Assembly: GCA_000415505.1 (NCBI GenBank) | Contig: KE354488.1 | Span: 1 to 35,620, forward strand | Source: Streptomyces afghaniensis 772 | Lineage (GTDB): Bacteria; Actinomycetota; Actinomycetes; Streptomycetales; Streptomycetaceae | Direction: 5' to 3' | Length of the DNA: 35,620 bases | Part shown: piece after piece, positions 1 to 10,544 of the stretch | Layout: every line of letters begins with the position of its first letter | How positions within the stretch are numbered: the first letter of the stretch is position 1 | The notes under the pieces: generated by a model | What the model saw: only the letters and a program-made list of their open reading frames with translations | What the model was told of the DNA's origin: nothing | The model's database searches: none | Position numbers and translations under genes: made by a program

Positions 1-355
1 GCCCCGTACCAGCACCCCGCCGCACCGAGTGCCGCACCACCACCGGCACGGCCAGCACCGAGCGCAGTCCCTCCACCGCCACCGGGGCGTCGTACTCGTG
101 GCTGATCTGCCGCGACACCGAGTAGTCCGTCACCACGCACGGCCGGGCCAGCACCAGCGTCTTGCCGCCCAGCCCGTTCCCGGACGTCACCACCAGCGAC
201 CGCAGGGCGTGCGTCGCCGTGCCGCTCAGTTCGCTGATGCGCATCCGCTGCCCGGCCTCCATCAGGCCGCCGAAGGCGACCGGAAGGCCGGTGGCGCGCC
301 GCAGCCGGAGCAGCGCGTTGCGTATCTCGACCGCGTCGGACGCGTCTGCTGTCAC
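1..355 (-). CDS. GAF-domain regulator, N-terminal part (runs off left edge)
   Basis: Only the first ~118 codons are present; the gene continues beyond base 1. I chose GTG at 355-353 because a GAAGGGG ribosome site lies about 6 bases upstream. The reading begins MTADASDAVEIRNALLRL and has the pattern of the GAF ligand-sensing domain of actinobacterial regulators that carry a LuxR-type helix-turn-helix at the C-terminus: LPVAFGGL, ISELSGTATHALRSL, GNGLGGK, then ISHEYDAP and LRSVLAVPVVV. The DNA-binding part is outside the window. It is divergent from the acyl-CoA synthetase at 481, so it may control that operon (inference). Oddity: the last few codons (VRRGAGTG) do not look like the family, while a one-base frame change would read GVLVRG, so an indel near the edge is possible. 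Confidence 0.7.
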   Translation of the reverse strand, partial: MTADASDAVEIRNALLRLRRATGLPVAFGGLMEAGQRMRISELSGTATHALRSLVVTSGNGLGGKTLVLARPCVVTDYSVSRQISHEYDAPVAVEGLRSVLAVPVVVRHSVRRGAGTG

Positions 356-480
356 CTGTTCGCCCCTTCACTACGGCTCCCGCGCGGGCGCACCCCCCGT
401 TCGGGGGTAGTGAGACCTGCATCACGGATTACACGATGGCTCGGAGCCGTCCGGCAATGGTCCGGTACCAAGGAGGACAC

Positions 481-2169
481 ATGACATCGGCGACGGAGGC
501 CTTCCGCAGCGCGCGGGACTTCCTGCTGGAACACCGCGAGGACTACGGCACGGCCTACAAGGGCTTCCGCTGGCCCCGTCCCGACTACTTCAACTGGGCG
601 CTCGACTGGTTCGACGAGATCGCGGACGGCAACGCCCGCACCGCTCTGCACATCGTCGAGGAGGACGGCCGCGAGACACAGCTGTCCTTCGGGGAGCTGT
701 CCGTACGCTCGGACCAGTTCGCCAACTGGCTGCGCGCCCGGGGCGTGCGCGCCGAGGACCGGATCCTCGTGATGTTCGGCAACCAGGCCGAACTGTGGAT
801 CATCGCGCTCGCGGCGATGAAACTGCGGGCCGTGGTCATCCCGGCCACCCCGCTGCTCGGCCCCGCCGATCTGCGCGACCGCGTCGACCGCGGCCGGGTC
901 CGGCACGTGATCGCGCGTTCCGAGGACGCGGGCAAGTTCGCCGAGGTCCCCGGCGACTACACCCGCATCGCCGCGACAGAGGCGGGAGACGCAGGAGCCG
1001 TGCCCGAGGGCTGGCTGCCGCTGGACGACGCCTACGGCGCCACCGCCCGCTTCACACCCGACGCCCCGACCCGGGCCGACGACCCGCTGATGCTGTACTT
1101 CACCTCGGGCACGACCGCCCGGCCCAAACTCGTCGAGCACACCCACACCTCGTATCCGATCGGGCACCTGTCGACCATGTACTGGATCGGCCTCAAGCCC
1201 GGCGACGTGCATCTGAACATCTCCTCACCCGGCTGGGCCAAGCACGCCTGGTCCAACCTCTTCGCCCCCTGGAACGCCGAGGCGACCGTCTTCCTGCACA
1301 ACTACACGCGTTTCGACGCCGCCCGTCTCATGGCCGAGATGGACCGGGCCCGGGTCACCACCTTCTGCGCGCCGCCCACCGTCTGGCGCATGCTCATCCA
1401 GGCCGACCTGACGCAGCTGCGCACCCCGCCGCGCGAGGTCGTCGCCGCCGGTGAGCCGCTCAACCCGGAGGTCATCGAGCAGGTCCGCCGGTCCTGGGGC
1501 GTCACCATCCGGGACGGCTTCGGCCAGACCGAGACGGCCGTGCAGGTCGCCAACAGCCCCGGCCAGCCGCTCAAGACCGGCTCGATGGGCCGGCCGAGCC
1601 CCGGCTACCGCGTCGAGCTGCTGGACCCCGTCTCGGGTGCGCCGGGCGCGCGCGAGGGCGAGATCGCGCTCGACCTCTCGGACCGCCCCGTCGGCCTGAT
1701 GACCGGCTACCACGGCGACGCGGACCGCACGGCGGAGGCGATGGCCGGCGGCTACTACCGCACGGGCGACATCGGCGCGCGGGACGAGGACGGCTACATC
1801 ACCTACGTCGGCCGCGCGGACGACGTCTTCAAGGCGTCCGACTACAAGATCAGCCCTTTCGAGCTGGAGAGCGCGCTGCTGGAGCACGAGGCGGTGGCCG
1901 AGGCGGCCGTCGTGCCCGCGCCGGACGAGCTGCGGCTCGCGGTGCCGAAGGCGTACGTCGTCCTTGCGGCGGGCTGGGAGCCCGGCCCGGACACCGCGAA
2001 GGTGCTGTTCGAGCACTCCCGTGAGGCCCTGGCCCCCTACAAGCGCATCCGCCTCCTGGAGTTCGGCGACCTGCCCAAGACCGTCTCGGGCAAGATCCGC
2101 CGCATCGAGCTGCGCGAGGCCACGGCGGCCGGGTCGGACGCCGAGTACCGCGAGGAGGACTTCCGGTGA
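481..2169 (+). CDS. AMP-dependent acyl-CoA synthetase (medium-chain/aryl type)
   Basis: Activates a carboxylic acid with ATP as an acyl-adenylate and transfers it to CoA. The protein is 562 aa, normal for the ANL superfamily. I chose ATG 481 behind AAGGAGGACAC rather than the in-frame ATG at 436. Visible motifs are the P-loop [11 protein letters not shown] (about residue 205), the adenylate motif GFGQTET, the hinge region [21 protein letters not shown] and the C-terminal catalytic lysine in KTVSGKIRR. The N-terminus ([17 protein letters not shown]) resembles medium-chain acyl-CoA and benzoate-CoA ligases rather than acetyl-CoA synthetase; the exact acid cannot be read. Its stop overlaps the GTG of the next synthetase (GTGA), so the two are translationally coupled. 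Confidence 0.9.
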   Translation: MTSATEAFRSARDFLLEHREDYGTAYKGFRWPRPDYFNWALDWFDEIADGNARTALHIVEEDGRETQLSFGELSVRSDQFANWLRARGVRAEDRILVMFGNQAELWIIALAAMKLRAVVIPATPLLGPADLRDRVDRGRVRHVIARSEDAGKFAEVPGDYTRIAATEAGDAGAVPEGWLPLDDAYGATARFTPDAPTRADDPLMLYFTSGTTARPKLVEHTHTSYPIGHLSTMYWIGLKPGDVHLNISSPGWAKHAWSNLFAPWNAEATVFLHNYTRFDAARLMAEMDRARVTTFCAPPTVWRMLIQADLTQLRTPPREVVAAGEPLNPEVIEQVRRSWGVTIRDGFGQTETAVQVANSPGQPLKTGSMGRPSPGYRVELLDPVSGAPGAREGEIALDLSDRPVGLMTGYHGDADRTAEAMAGGYYRTGDIGARDEDGYITYVGRADDVFKASDYKISPFELESALLEHEAVAEAAVVPAPDELRLAVPKAYVVLAAGWEPGPDTAKVLFEHSREALAPYKRIRLLEFGDLPKTVSGKIRRIELREATAAGSDAEYREEDFR

Positions 2170-3764
2170 CCTCGTACAGTCATGGAACCGGCGATACGGC
2201 TCTGCTCGGCGACACCATCGGGGCCAACCTGGACCGGGCCGTGGCCACCTGGCCGGACCGTGAGGCGCTGGTCGACGTGCCGTCCGGGCGGCGCTGGACG
2301 TACGCGCAGTTCGGCGCGGCCGTCGACGAGCTGGCCTCGGCGCTCCTCGCCTCCGGGGTAGTCAAGGGCGACCGGGTGGGCATCTGGGCGGTCAACTGTC
2401 CCGAGTGGGTCCTGGTCCAGTACGCCACCGCCCGCATCGGCGCGATCATGGTGAACATCAACCCGGCCTACCGCACCCACGAGGTCGAGTACGTCCTCAA
2501 GCAGGCCGGGATCTCCTTCCTGTTCGCCTCCCTCAGCCACAAGACGAGCGACTACCGGGCGATGGTCGACGAAGTGCGGGGCAGATGCGCCGACTTGCGT
2601 GAGGTGGTCTACATCGGCGACCCGAGCTGGGACGCGCTGCTCGGGCGGGGGACTCCCGGCGCCCGGATCACGGACGACGGCCTGTCCTGCGACGACCCGA
2701 TCAACATCCAGTACACGTCGGGCACCACGGGCTTCCCCAAGGGAGCCACCCTCTCCCACCACAACATCCTCAACAACGGTTACTTCGTGGGCGAGTTGAT
2801 CGCCTACACCGAGCAGGACCGGATCTGCATCCCGGTGCCCTACTACCACTGCTTCGGCATGGTCATGGGCAACCTCGCCGCCACCTCGCACGGCGCCTGC
2901 ATGGTGATCCCGGCCCCGTCCTTCGACCCGAAGGCCACGCTGGAGGCCGTCCAGCAGGAGCGCTGCACCTCGCTCTACGGCGTCCCGACCATGTTCATCG
3001 CGGAGCTTAACCTCCCCGGATTCGCCTCGTACGACCTGTCCTCCCTGCGCACCGGCATCATGGCGGGCTCGCCCTGCCCGGTGGAGGTGATGAAACGGGT
3101 GGTCGCCGAGATGCACATGCAGCAGGTCTCCATCTGCTACGGCATGACCGAGACGTCCCCGGTCTCGCTCCAGACCCGGATGGACGACGACCTGGAACAC
3201 CGCACCGGCTCGGTCGGCCGCGTGCTGCCGCACATCGAGGTGAAGATCGTCGACCCGGCGACGGGCGTGACCCAACCGCGCGGCACGGCGGGCGAGTTGT
3301 GCACCCGCGGCTACAGCGTGATGCTCGGCTACTGGAACGAGCCGGAGAAGACCGCCGAGGCCGTCGACGCGGGCCGCTGGATGCACACCGGCGACCTCGC
3401 CGTGATGCGCGAGGACGGCTACGTCGAGATCGTCGGCCGCATCAAGGACATGATCATCCGGGGCGGGGAGAACATCTACCCCCGCGAGATCGAGGAGTTC
3501 CTCCACGCCCACCCCAAGATCCAGGACGTCCAGGTCGTGGGCGTCCCGCACGACCGCTACGGCGAGGAGGTCCTCGCCTGTGTCATCCCCCTGGACCCCG
3601 CCGACCCGCTCACCCTGGACGAACTCCAGACCTTCTGTCAGGGCCGCCTGGCCCACTACAAGGTCCCGACCAGGCTTCAGCTCCTCGACTCGTTCCCGAT
3701 GACGGTGTCCGGGAAGGTACGCAAGGTGGAACTGCGGGAGAGGTTCGCGGGAGGGCAGAGATAG
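2166..3764 (+). CDS. AMP-dependent fatty-acid--CoA ligase (FadD type)
   Basis: Second acyl-CoA synthetase of the pair, 532 aa, started by the GTG that overlaps the previous stop. Motifs: [18 protein letters not shown] (ATP/AMP binding), [28 protein letters not shown] and [20 protein letters not shown], ending with the catalytic lysine in MTVSGKVRK. This is the usual architecture of medium/long-chain acyl-CoA ligases feeding beta-oxidation. The last 88 bases overlap, on the opposite strand, the 3' end of the convergent acetyltransferase at 3677-4189. The substrate is not predictable from the sequence. Confidence 0.92.
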   Translation: MTSYSHGTGDTALLGDTIGANLDRAVATWPDREALVDVPSGRRWTYAQFGAAVDELASALLASGVVKGDRVGIWAVNCPEWVLVQYATARIGAIMVNINPAYRTHEVEYVLKQAGISFLFASLSHKTSDYRAMVDEVRGRCADLREVVYIGDPSWDALLGRGTPGARITDDGLSCDDPINIQYTSGTTGFPKGATLSHHNILNNGYFVGELIAYTEQDRICIPVPYYHCFGMVMGNLAATSHGACMVIPAPSFDPKATLEAVQQERCTSLYGVPTMFIAELNLPGFASYDLSSLRTGIMAGSPCPVEVMKRVVAEMHMQQVSICYGMTETSPVSLQTRMDDDLEHRTGSVGRVLPHIEVKIVDPATGVTQPRGTAGELCTRGYSVMLGYWNEPEKTAEAVDAGRWMHTGDLAVMREDGYVEIVGRIKDMIIRGGENIYPREIEEFLHAHPKIQDVQVVGVPHDRYGEEVLACVIPLDPADPLTLDELQTFCQGRLAHYKVPTRLQLLDSFPMTVSGKVRKVELRERFAGGQR

Positions 3765-4189
3765 AAGAGCTCGGGGTCGCCGTCGTCGAGGCCGTGGACC
3801 AGACCGGCCGGTCGCCAGCCGGCGCTCAGGAGCAGTTGCTGCATGGGCTGGTTGGAGACGTTGGTCGAGGTGAACAGTTTGGGCGTGGTGCACGCGGCTT
3901 CGACGGCCGTGAGAAGCCGCGTGGCCACACCCTGCCGGCGTGCGGCGGGTGCGACCGTCAGCAGGGTGAGGAAGCCCTGTTCGAAGAAGGTGTACTCCAG
4001 CACGCCGTAGCCGACGGGCCCGCGCGCGTCTTCGGCCAGCACCGCCCGGCCCTGCTCGCACCAGCGCCGGATGCCGGCGCGGCGCGCCCGGTCTCCCGCC
4101 GCCGCGATCGGGTCGGTCTCGGTCAGCGCCGTGTGGTCCGACGGCTCGGCGCGGCGCACGACGAGCGTGCCGGGTTCGATGTCGCCCAT
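3677..4189 (-). CDS. GNAT-family N-acetyltransferase
   Basis: About 170 aa, one GNAT domain. The acetyl-CoA binding motif A is seen as [17 protein letters not shown], preceded by the beta-strand [17 protein letters not shown] and followed by ASN-type motif B ([16 protein letters not shown]). Starts at ATG 4189 (MGDIEP), with AGG about 10 bases upstream; ATG 4198 (MRPMGD) is the alternative but its AGG is too close. The C-terminal ~30 residues are encoded antisense to the end of the acyl-CoA ligase gene, an 88-base convergent overlap. The acceptor amine is unknown. It lies head-away from a second GNAT gene but they are not clearly an operon. Confidence 0.8.
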   Translation of the reverse strand: MGDIEPGTLVVRRAEPSDHTALTETDPIAAAGDRARRAGIRRWCEQGRAVLAEDARGPVGYGVLEYTFFEQGFLTLLTVAPAARRQGVATRLLTAVEAACTTPKLFTSTNVSNQPMQQLLLSAGWRPAGLVHGLDDGDPELFYLCPPANLSRSSTLRTFPDTVIGNESRS

Positions 4190-4244
4190 GGGGCGCATCC
4201 TGGCAGCAGTGCGGCCGGACCGCGCGCGGATTACCGCGCCTCGG

Positions 4245-4751
4245 TCACAGCGGTGCGCGCATGCACACGCGGGGCCGTCGGTCCAGGCCGTGTTCGGCTT
4301 CCGTCGCGCGGATCCTACGCAGGCCGGGGGTGAGGTCCGCCTCGGACAAGGTGCGGAAGCCGAGGCGGGCGTAGTAGGGCGCGTTCCACGGGACCTCCGC
4401 GAAGGTGGTCAGTGTCAGGGCCGACAGGCCCTCCTCGCGGGCGCGGTCGGCGGCGTGCGCGAGGAGGTGTCGGCCCACGCCCCGGCGCGCGGCGCGCGGA
4501 TGGACCGAGACCTGCTCGATGTGCAGGGCGCCGTCCACGGGTTCGGCGACGAGGTACGCGGCCGGGTGGTCCCGTTCATCCGCCGCGACCCAGCAGCGGC
4601 CCGCCTCGCGGTAGCGCTCCAGTACGTCGAGCGCGGGCGGTTCGTCGTCGGCGATCTCCGGCATGCCGAGGTCGCGGAAGGGGGCACCGGCGGCACGTTC
4701 GATGTCCTGGAGGGCGGGCAGTTCGGCGGCGGTCGCGGGGCGGATACGCAT
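4245..4751 (-). CDS. GNAT-family N-acetyltransferase
   Basis: 168 aa, beginning MRIRPATAAELPALQDIERAA at ATG 4751. Motif A is QVSVHPRAARRGVGRHLL with the RxxGxG/A pyrophosphate loop; motif B is the NAPYYARLGFR region typical of small-molecule acetyltransferases of the RimI-like group. A long in-frame upstream extension to 5693 exists but is antisense to the hydrolase gene and shows no family similarity, so I end the gene at the short start. No strong ribosome site is seen before the ATG, so the transcript may be leaderless. Target unknown; divergent from the hydrolase at 4839. Confidence 0.82.
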   Translation of the reverse strand: MRIRPATAAELPALQDIERAAGAPFRDLGMPEIADDEPPALDVLERYREAGRCWVAADERDHPAAYLVAEPVDGALHIEQVSVHPRAARRGVGRHLLAHAADRAREEGLSALTLTTFAEVPWNAPYYARLGFRTLSEADLTPGLRRIRATEAEHGLDRRPRVCMRAPL

Positions 4752-4838
4752 GGGTTGAGTATGCGGCGCGGTGCACACCGGGACCCGGTGGCTACTCTCG
4801 TCCCTCCACACCGACTTGAACCGCGAGGGGAGCAGACC

Positions 4839-5630
4839 GTGCGCGACGCCGCCGTGACGCCCGAGGGCGAACGGATCCGCTGGGTCGAACTGCCGGGACA
4901 GGAACCGCCACGCGTCTACGTGCACGGCCTGGGCGCCACGTCGCCCGCCTACTTCACTCAGGTCGCGGTCCATCCACTGCTGGCCGGCCGCCGGTCGCTG
5001 CTGATCGACCTGCTGGGGCACGGCATCAGCGACCGGCCGGCGAGCTTCGACTACACCCTGGAAGCACACGCCGACGCGCTCGCCGAGGCGCTCACCGCCG
5101 CCGACGTCACCGGGGCGGAGCTGATCGCGCACAGCATGGGCGGCTCGGTGGCGATCGTCCTGGCCGCCCGGCACCCCCGCCTGGTCTCCCGTCTGGTCCT
5201 GGTCGACGCCAACCTCGACCCGATACCGCGCGCCCCCGGCTCGTCGGGCAGCAGCGGGATCGCCGCCTACACCGAGCAGCAGTTCCTGGCAGGCGGGTGG
5301 GAAGAGGTCCGTGACAGGGTCGGCCCCCACTGGTGGTCCACGATGCGTCTGGCCGGCCGGGAGGCCCTGCACCGCAGCGCGGTCCACCTCGTCCGCGGCA
5401 CCGTACCCACCATGCGCGAACTCCTGCTGGACCTGAAGATCCCCCGGACCTTCCTGCTGCCCGAGGCCGACGGCCCGCTGCCGGGCACCGACGCGCTCTC
5501 CGCGTCCGGGGTGTCCGTCGTCGCGGTCCCGGACTGCGGACACAACATCATGCTGGACAACCCGGAGGCCTTCGCCCGCGTCACCGCGGCGGCGCTCACG
5601 GACTCCCGGTCCGTCCGGCGGTCGACGTAG
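4839..5630 (+). CDS. alpha/beta-fold hydrolase
   Basis: 263 aa from GTG 4839, 6 bases after GAGGGGAG. Classic alpha/beta hydrolase layout: oxyanion-hole motif HGLGATSPAYF (from residue 29), nucleophile elbow AHSMGG (Ser99), and catalytic His in CGHNIML near residue 237; the acidic residue is likely in LLPEADGPLPG. This could be an esterase, lactonase or C-C hydrolase; the sequence does not decide. No signal peptide is seen, so it is likely cytoplasmic. It shares a short divergent promoter region with the acetyltransferase at 4751. Confidence 0.88.
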   Translation: MRDAAVTPEGERIRWVELPGQEPPRVYVHGLGATSPAYFTQVAVHPLLAGRRSLLIDLLGHGISDRPASFDYTLEAHADALAEALTAADVTGAELIAHSMGGSVAIVLAARHPRLVSRLVLVDANLDPIPRAPGSSGSSGIAAYTEQQFLAGGWEEVRDRVGPHWWSTMRLAGREALHRSAVHLVRGTVPTMRELLLDLKIPRTFLLPEADGPLPGTDALSASGVSVVAVPDCGHNIMLDNPEAFARVTAAALTDSRSVRRST

Positions 5631-5664
5631 TCCTGCCGTGCCTTCCACTCGTTCCACGAGTTCG

Positions 5665-6072
5665 TCAGGCGGGCACGCGCTCCGGGTCGGCACCGTCGAA
5701 GGGCGGGTAGGTCCGGTCGCTCATGCGCTCGGCCGCGTCGATGTAGTCGGCGAGGGCGTTCCGGGACCGGGCGAGCGCGGACATCTGGTCGTCCAGCCGG
5801 CGCAGCCGCGACCGCATCGCCGCCAGCAGTTCGGGACACCCGCGCAGCTCCGGGGCCTCTCCGACCGCGCAGGGCAGCAGATAAGCGATGTCCTCCGACG
5901 ATAAGCCGGCACCGAGCAGGTGGCGGATCTGTCTCACCCGCAGGACCGCGCTCTCGTCGTACTCGCGGTACCCGTTCGTGCCGCGGTCCGCCTCCAGCAG
6001 GCCCTGGGCCTCGTAGTAGCGCAACTGATGGGCGTTGACGCCCGTCCGGCGACTCAGTTCCCCGATACGCAT
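5665..6072 (-). CDS. MerR-family transcriptional regulator
   Basis: 135 aa. N-terminal winged helix-turn-helix MRIGELSRRTGVNAHQLRYYE, then GYREYDESAVLRVRQIRHL and a coiled-coil dimerisation helix (ELLAAMRSRLRRLDDQMSAL). There is no metal-binding Cys pattern like that of CueR/ZntR (only two isolated Cys), so a small organic or redox signal is more likely. ATG 6072 is preferred over TTG 6078 because GAGG sits about 7 bases before it. It is divergent from the oxidoreductase at 6123, and the dyad between them is its probable operator. One rare TTA leucine codon lies at 5902-5904, which would make the protein dependent on the bldA tRNA. Confidence 0.9.
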   Translation of the reverse strand: MRIGELSRRTGVNAHQLRYYEAQGLLEADRGTNGYREYDESAVLRVRQIRHLLGAGLSSEDIAYLLPCAVGEAPELRGCPELLAAMRSRLRRLDDQMSALARSRNALADYIDAAERMSDRTYPPFDGADPERVPA

Positions 6073-6084
6073 CGACAACCTCGC

Positions 6085-6116
6085 TTGACCTTCACACCGG
6101 TATCAACGTTGACGAT
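6085..6116 (+). promoter_or_regulatory. MerR-type promoter with over-long spacer and dyad
   Basis: A -35-like TTGACC (6085-6090) and a -10-like GACGAT (6111-6116) are 20 bases apart (19 if the -10 is TGACGA), longer than the normal 17 as in MerR-activated promoters. An imperfect dyad fills the spacer: CCTTCACACC (6089-6098) against GGTATCAACG (6099-6108), 7 of 10 positions paired. Start of transcription about 7 bases after the -10 would fall at or next to the ATG at 6123, predicting a leaderless mRNA. Confidence 0.6.
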
Positions 6117-6122
6117 GCTGCC

Positions 6123-7319
6123 ATGAACAGAACCGACACACCCGTGACAGTCATCGGACTCGGACTGATGGGCCAGGCACTCGCCGGCGCCTTCCTGAAG
6201 GCCGGGCATCCCACCACTGTGTGGAACCGCACGACCTCCAAGGCCGACGGGCTGGTGGCCCGGGGCGCACGGCTCGCACCGACAGTCGGTGACGCGGTCG
6301 CGGCCGGCTCCTTGACGATCATCTGCGTCACCGACTACCAGGCCGTGCGGGAACTGCTCGGCACGAGCGACGTCGAACTCGACGGCACGACGCTGGTCAA
6401 TCTGACCTCGGGCGACTCGGCCCAGGCCCGGGAGACCGCTCGATGGGCCGAGCAGCGCGGCGCCCGCTACCTGGACGGCGCCGTCATGGCCGTACCGCCG
6501 GCCATCGGCACGCCCGAGGCGGTGATTCTGCACAGCGGCCCCCAGGCGGACTTCGACGCGCACAAGCCGACCCTCGACGCGCTCGGCACCGTCACTCACC
6601 TCGGTGCGGACCATGGCCTGGCGTCCCTGTACGACGTGGCCGGACTGGCCATGATGTGGAGCGTCCTGAACGCCTGGCTCCAGGGCACCGCGCTGCTCAG
6701 GACGGCCGGTGTCGACGCCGCGACGTACGCGCCGTTCGCGCAGCGGATCGCCGCCGGTGTGGCCGACTGGCTGCCCGGATACGCCGAGCAGATCGACAGC
6801 GGCTCCTTCCCGGCCGAGGTGTCGGCCCTGGAGACCGACGCGCGGGCCATGGCACACCTGATCGAGGAGAGCGAGGCGGTGGGTGTCAGCGCCGAACTGC
6901 CGAAGCTGTTCAAGGCGATGGCCGACCGCTCGATCGCCGCGGGACACGGTGGTGAGCAGTATCCCGTGCTGATCGAAGAGTTCAGCAGGGCCCCGGGCCC
7001 GCCGACGACTGGACCGGTCCGGGCCTGTCAGGGCGCCCGGTTCTCCGTGCCGGTGGCGTCCAGTGCCCCGGCCGGGGCGTTCACCGGCCGCGGCGTGCCG
7101 GTGAGTTCGAGGACGAACAGCGGGACGCCGAGGGCGTCGGCGCGGGCCCGGGCGTCGTGCGCGTACCCGGCGAGGGAGAAGCAGAGGCAGTCCGCCGACT
7201 CCGTCATGGCCGTCAGCCACAGGCACTCCACGTCCCGCAGGGTCGCGGGGCGCACGGCCGGGTCGACCAGCGCGACGACGCCGCGGGCGGCGAGACCGAT
7301 CCCGGACGGCGGCCGCTGA
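6123..7319 (+). CDS. NAD(P)-binding oxidoreductase, imine-reductase/6PGDH-like, with abnormal C-terminal run-on
   Basis: The first ~285 residues match the beta-hydroxyacid dehydrogenase/imine reductase family: Rossmann loop VIGLGLMGQALAGAF, NADP-type VWNRT, NLTSGDSAQARETARWA and DGAVMAVPPAIGTPEAVIL, then the helical dimer domain ending GEQYPVLIEEF. Homologues normally stop here (about base 6990). Instead the frame runs on for ~110 residues of Ser/Arg/Ala-rich sequence to 7319, antisense to the gene at 7028-7801. None of the three forward frames has a stop before 7103, so a single indel would not restore a close stop. The ATG has no ribosome site and sits at the predicted transcription start. 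It is likely activated by the divergent MerR protein. The substrate is unknown. Confidence 0.82.
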   Translation: MNRTDTPVTVIGLGLMGQALAGAFLKAGHPTTVWNRTTSKADGLVARGARLAPTVGDAVAAGSLTIICVTDYQAVRELLGTSDVELDGTTLVNLTSGDSAQARETARWAEQRGARYLDGAVMAVPPAIGTPEAVILHSGPQADFDAHKPTLDALGTVTHLGADHGLASLYDVAGLAMMWSVLNAWLQGTALLRTAGVDAATYAPFAQRIAAGVADWLPGYAEQIDSGSFPAEVSALETDARAMAHLIEESEAVGVSAELPKLFKAMADRSIAAGHGGEQYPVLIEEFSRAPGPPTTGPVRACQGARFSVPVASSAPAGAFTGRGVPVSSRTNSGTPRASARARASCAYPAREKQRQSADSVMAVSHRHSTSRRVAGRTAGSTSATTPRAARPIPDGGR

Positions 7320-7801
7320 TCCGCCCGCCGGACGCCCCGGTAGCCGAGCCAGCGCAGATAGAGCGCGGCGGCGGTGACGGCGTCGAGCGCGGTACGGACC
7401 GGTACGGAGCGGAAGGGCGGCCGGGCCGCGCCGTCGGCGGCACCGGCTGATGCAGGGGCCCCCTCGACGGCGGCTGCGGCGTGGCGCGGACCGGCCTGGG
7501 CACTCGCGCCCGGCGCCCCGCCCCGCCCGGCCCCGCCCGTCCCCTCCACAACCGGCACCCGCAGCACCACCCCGCACGGGCACCCCACCTCCGGCCGCGG
7601 CCACTCCCCACGTCGGCCGCAGCGCTCGCACCGCACCGTCACCCAGTCGTCCTGCCAGACGCGATGGGAGACGGGCGTCACCGTGCCGTCCCGGTCGAGC
7701 CGCGGGGCGACGGGCGCTCCGCACACGCACGGATACGACGGGGCCGTGAAGCGGTGCTCCCGTCGGCAGGACGGACAGCGCACCGGCACGCTCTCGGCCA
7801 T
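7028..7801 (-). CDS. zinc-ribbon protein with degenerate Mrr-like C-terminal domain
   Basis: 257 aa from ATG 7801 (MAESVPVRCPSC), GGGAG 5 bases upstream; a GTG at 7807 is possible. The N-terminal ~80 residues have four Cys pairs (CPSC, CVC, CERC, CPC), suggesting two zinc ribbons. A low-complexity Ala/Gly linker follows. The C-terminal ~110 residues (LYLRWLGYRGVRRAD, GIGLAARGVVALVDP, LRDVECLWLTA, SLAGYAHDARARADALGVPLFVLEL) recall the Mrr-type restriction-endonuclease fold, but the expected catalytic lysine of the D-ExK/QxK motif reads as Asp in ALVD. It may be a non-catalytic DNA-binding relative; this is inference. No function is known to me. Confidence 0.75.
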   Translation of the reverse strand: MAESVPVRCPSCRREHRFTAPSYPCVCGAPVAPRLDRDGTVTPVSHRVWQDDWVTVRCERCGRRGEWPRPEVGCPCGVVLRVPVVEGTGGAGRGGAPGASAQAGPRHAAAAVEGAPASAGAADGAARPPFRSVPVRTALDAVTAAALYLRWLGYRGVRRADQRPPSGIGLAARGVVALVDPAVRPATLRDVECLWLTAMTESADCLCFSLAGYAHDARARADALGVPLFVLELTGTPRPVNAPAGALDATGTENRAP

Positions 7802-7885
7802 GACCACTCCCGTACGGCGTCACATCGGGACAGCGCGTCCATCGTGCGCCGCCGAACCCCTGCCTGTCCGCCGCTTGCCCGTCTC

Positions 7886-7954
7886 TTGACGCCCTTCACC
7901 CGCCCCGCATACATTCATTCCAGATCGTAGAAGTTACTTTCCACATTACGGAAG
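7886..7954 (+). promoter_or_regulatory. gcl promoter with two tandem 17-bp operator boxes
   Basis: TTGACG (7886-7891), 18-base spacer, TACATT (7910-7915) is a good vegetative promoter. Directly after it come ATTCCAGATCGTAGAAG (7917-7933) and TTTCCACATTACGGAAG (7938-7954), two TTCC-N7-GAA dyads whose starts are 21 bases apart, separated by TTAC. The predicted start of transcription (about 7922) lies in the first box, so a bound protein would block initiation. The same layout occurs before hyi and, in weaker form, the catalase. The likely ligand is an IclR-family repressor such as AllR (inference). Confidence 0.75.
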
Positions 7955-8011
7955 AGCTCACCGCGGGGCGCGACGGGAGTGCGAATCCGACAGCCGAAGC
8001 AGGAGTACTCG

Positions 8012-9796
<1,785 letters not shown>

Positions 9797-9810
9797 CACC
9801 CGCGCAGCCG

Positions 9811-9844
9811 AGGGGCGGTCCGTCCGGGAGGACGGACCGCCCCT
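9811..9844 (+). terminator. perfect 15-bp hairpin after gcl
   Basis: AGGGGCGGTCCGTCC (9811-9825) pairs perfectly with 9830-9844 around the 4-base loop GGGA. It lies 15 bases past the gcl stop. No long T-run follows, as is common for Streptomyces terminators. It can also serve the convergent minus-strand gene ending at 9863. Confidence 0.85.
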
Positions 9845-9862
9845 GTCGCGTTCACGCGTTCA

Positions 9863-10480
9863 CTACCCGCCTCCACCCCCGCAGCCGCCTCCGCCCCCGC
9901 CGCAGGAGGTGTAGCCCGCACTGCCGCCTCCGTACGGACCGCGCGAGTGCTTGAGGAGTCCCTTGCCGCCCACCTCGGCCCGGCGGATCAGCCCTGCCCG
10001 CAGGGCGAAGCGCGGCACCACCAGCCGCAGGGCCGCCTCGCCGTGCAGGGCGACGGCCAGCAGCCGGTCGTGGTCGGTCAGGCCGCGCCTGCTGGCGGGC
10101 AGCGGGTGGTGGAGCCCCAGCTCCCGGACATGGCGGCGCGCGGCGCGCGTGGGGCCGAGCAGCGGGTAGCGCAGCAGGCCCGCCTCCGCGAGCGGGATGC
10201 GCATGAGGGCCACCGCGAGCCGTATGCCCGGATCCTTGACCAACGTCCGCAGACCGGCGGGCTCGTGGAGACAGGCGTGCACCTCCTGGGCCAGGGGAGA
10301 GGGCGGCCGCTCGGCGCTCACGGCGTCAGCGATGCCCGCCCGCATCGTCCCCGGCCGGTCCGCCTCCACCAGGCCCCGCAGATACAGGTCCACCACGGCG
10401 ACGGTGACGGCGGCCCGGGGGCCGTCCCCCAGCAGTGCGATCTCGTGCGGCTCCAGCCGGACCGCCGTACCGTCGCTCAT
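9863..10480 (-). CDS. TIGR04222-type protein with Gly/Cys-rich tail
   Basis: 205 aa from ATG 10480 with GGGGGTGAAG before it. The body is a helical protein of the actinobacterial TIGR04222 type (EPHEIALLGDGPRAAVTVAVVDLYLRGLV; HDRLLAVALHGEAALRLVVPRF). The last ~25 residues are almost pure glycine with two cysteines (SCGGGGGGCGGGGG). In this version the membrane-spanning part seen in many relatives is not obvious. The function of the family is unknown; the glycine/cysteine tail could bind metal or be a disordered surface tail. It is convergent with gcl and not obviously part of glyoxylate metabolism. Confidence 0.75.
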   Translation of the reverse strand: MSDGTAVRLEPHEIALLGDGPRAAVTVAVVDLYLRGLVEADRPGTMRAGIADAVSAERPPSPLAQEVHACLHEPAGLRTLVKDPGIRLAVALMRIPLAEAGLLRYPLLGPTRAARRHVRELGLHHPLPASRRGLTDHDRLLAVALHGEAALRLVVPRFALRAGLIRRAEVGGKGLLKHSRGPYGGGSAGYTSCGGGGGGCGGGGG

Positions 10481-10544
10481 GGCTTCACCCCCCGTGCCGG
10501 GGCCCGCCGCCCCCGTGCCGGCGGGTCCCGTGTGTCGAGAATGT

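Noticed and set aside
2037-4061. Long minus-strand open frame antisense to the second acyl-CoA synthetase
   Set aside because: Shadow frame caused by high GC; Arg/Asp/Val/His-rich without any family motif, and the plus-strand gene is certain.
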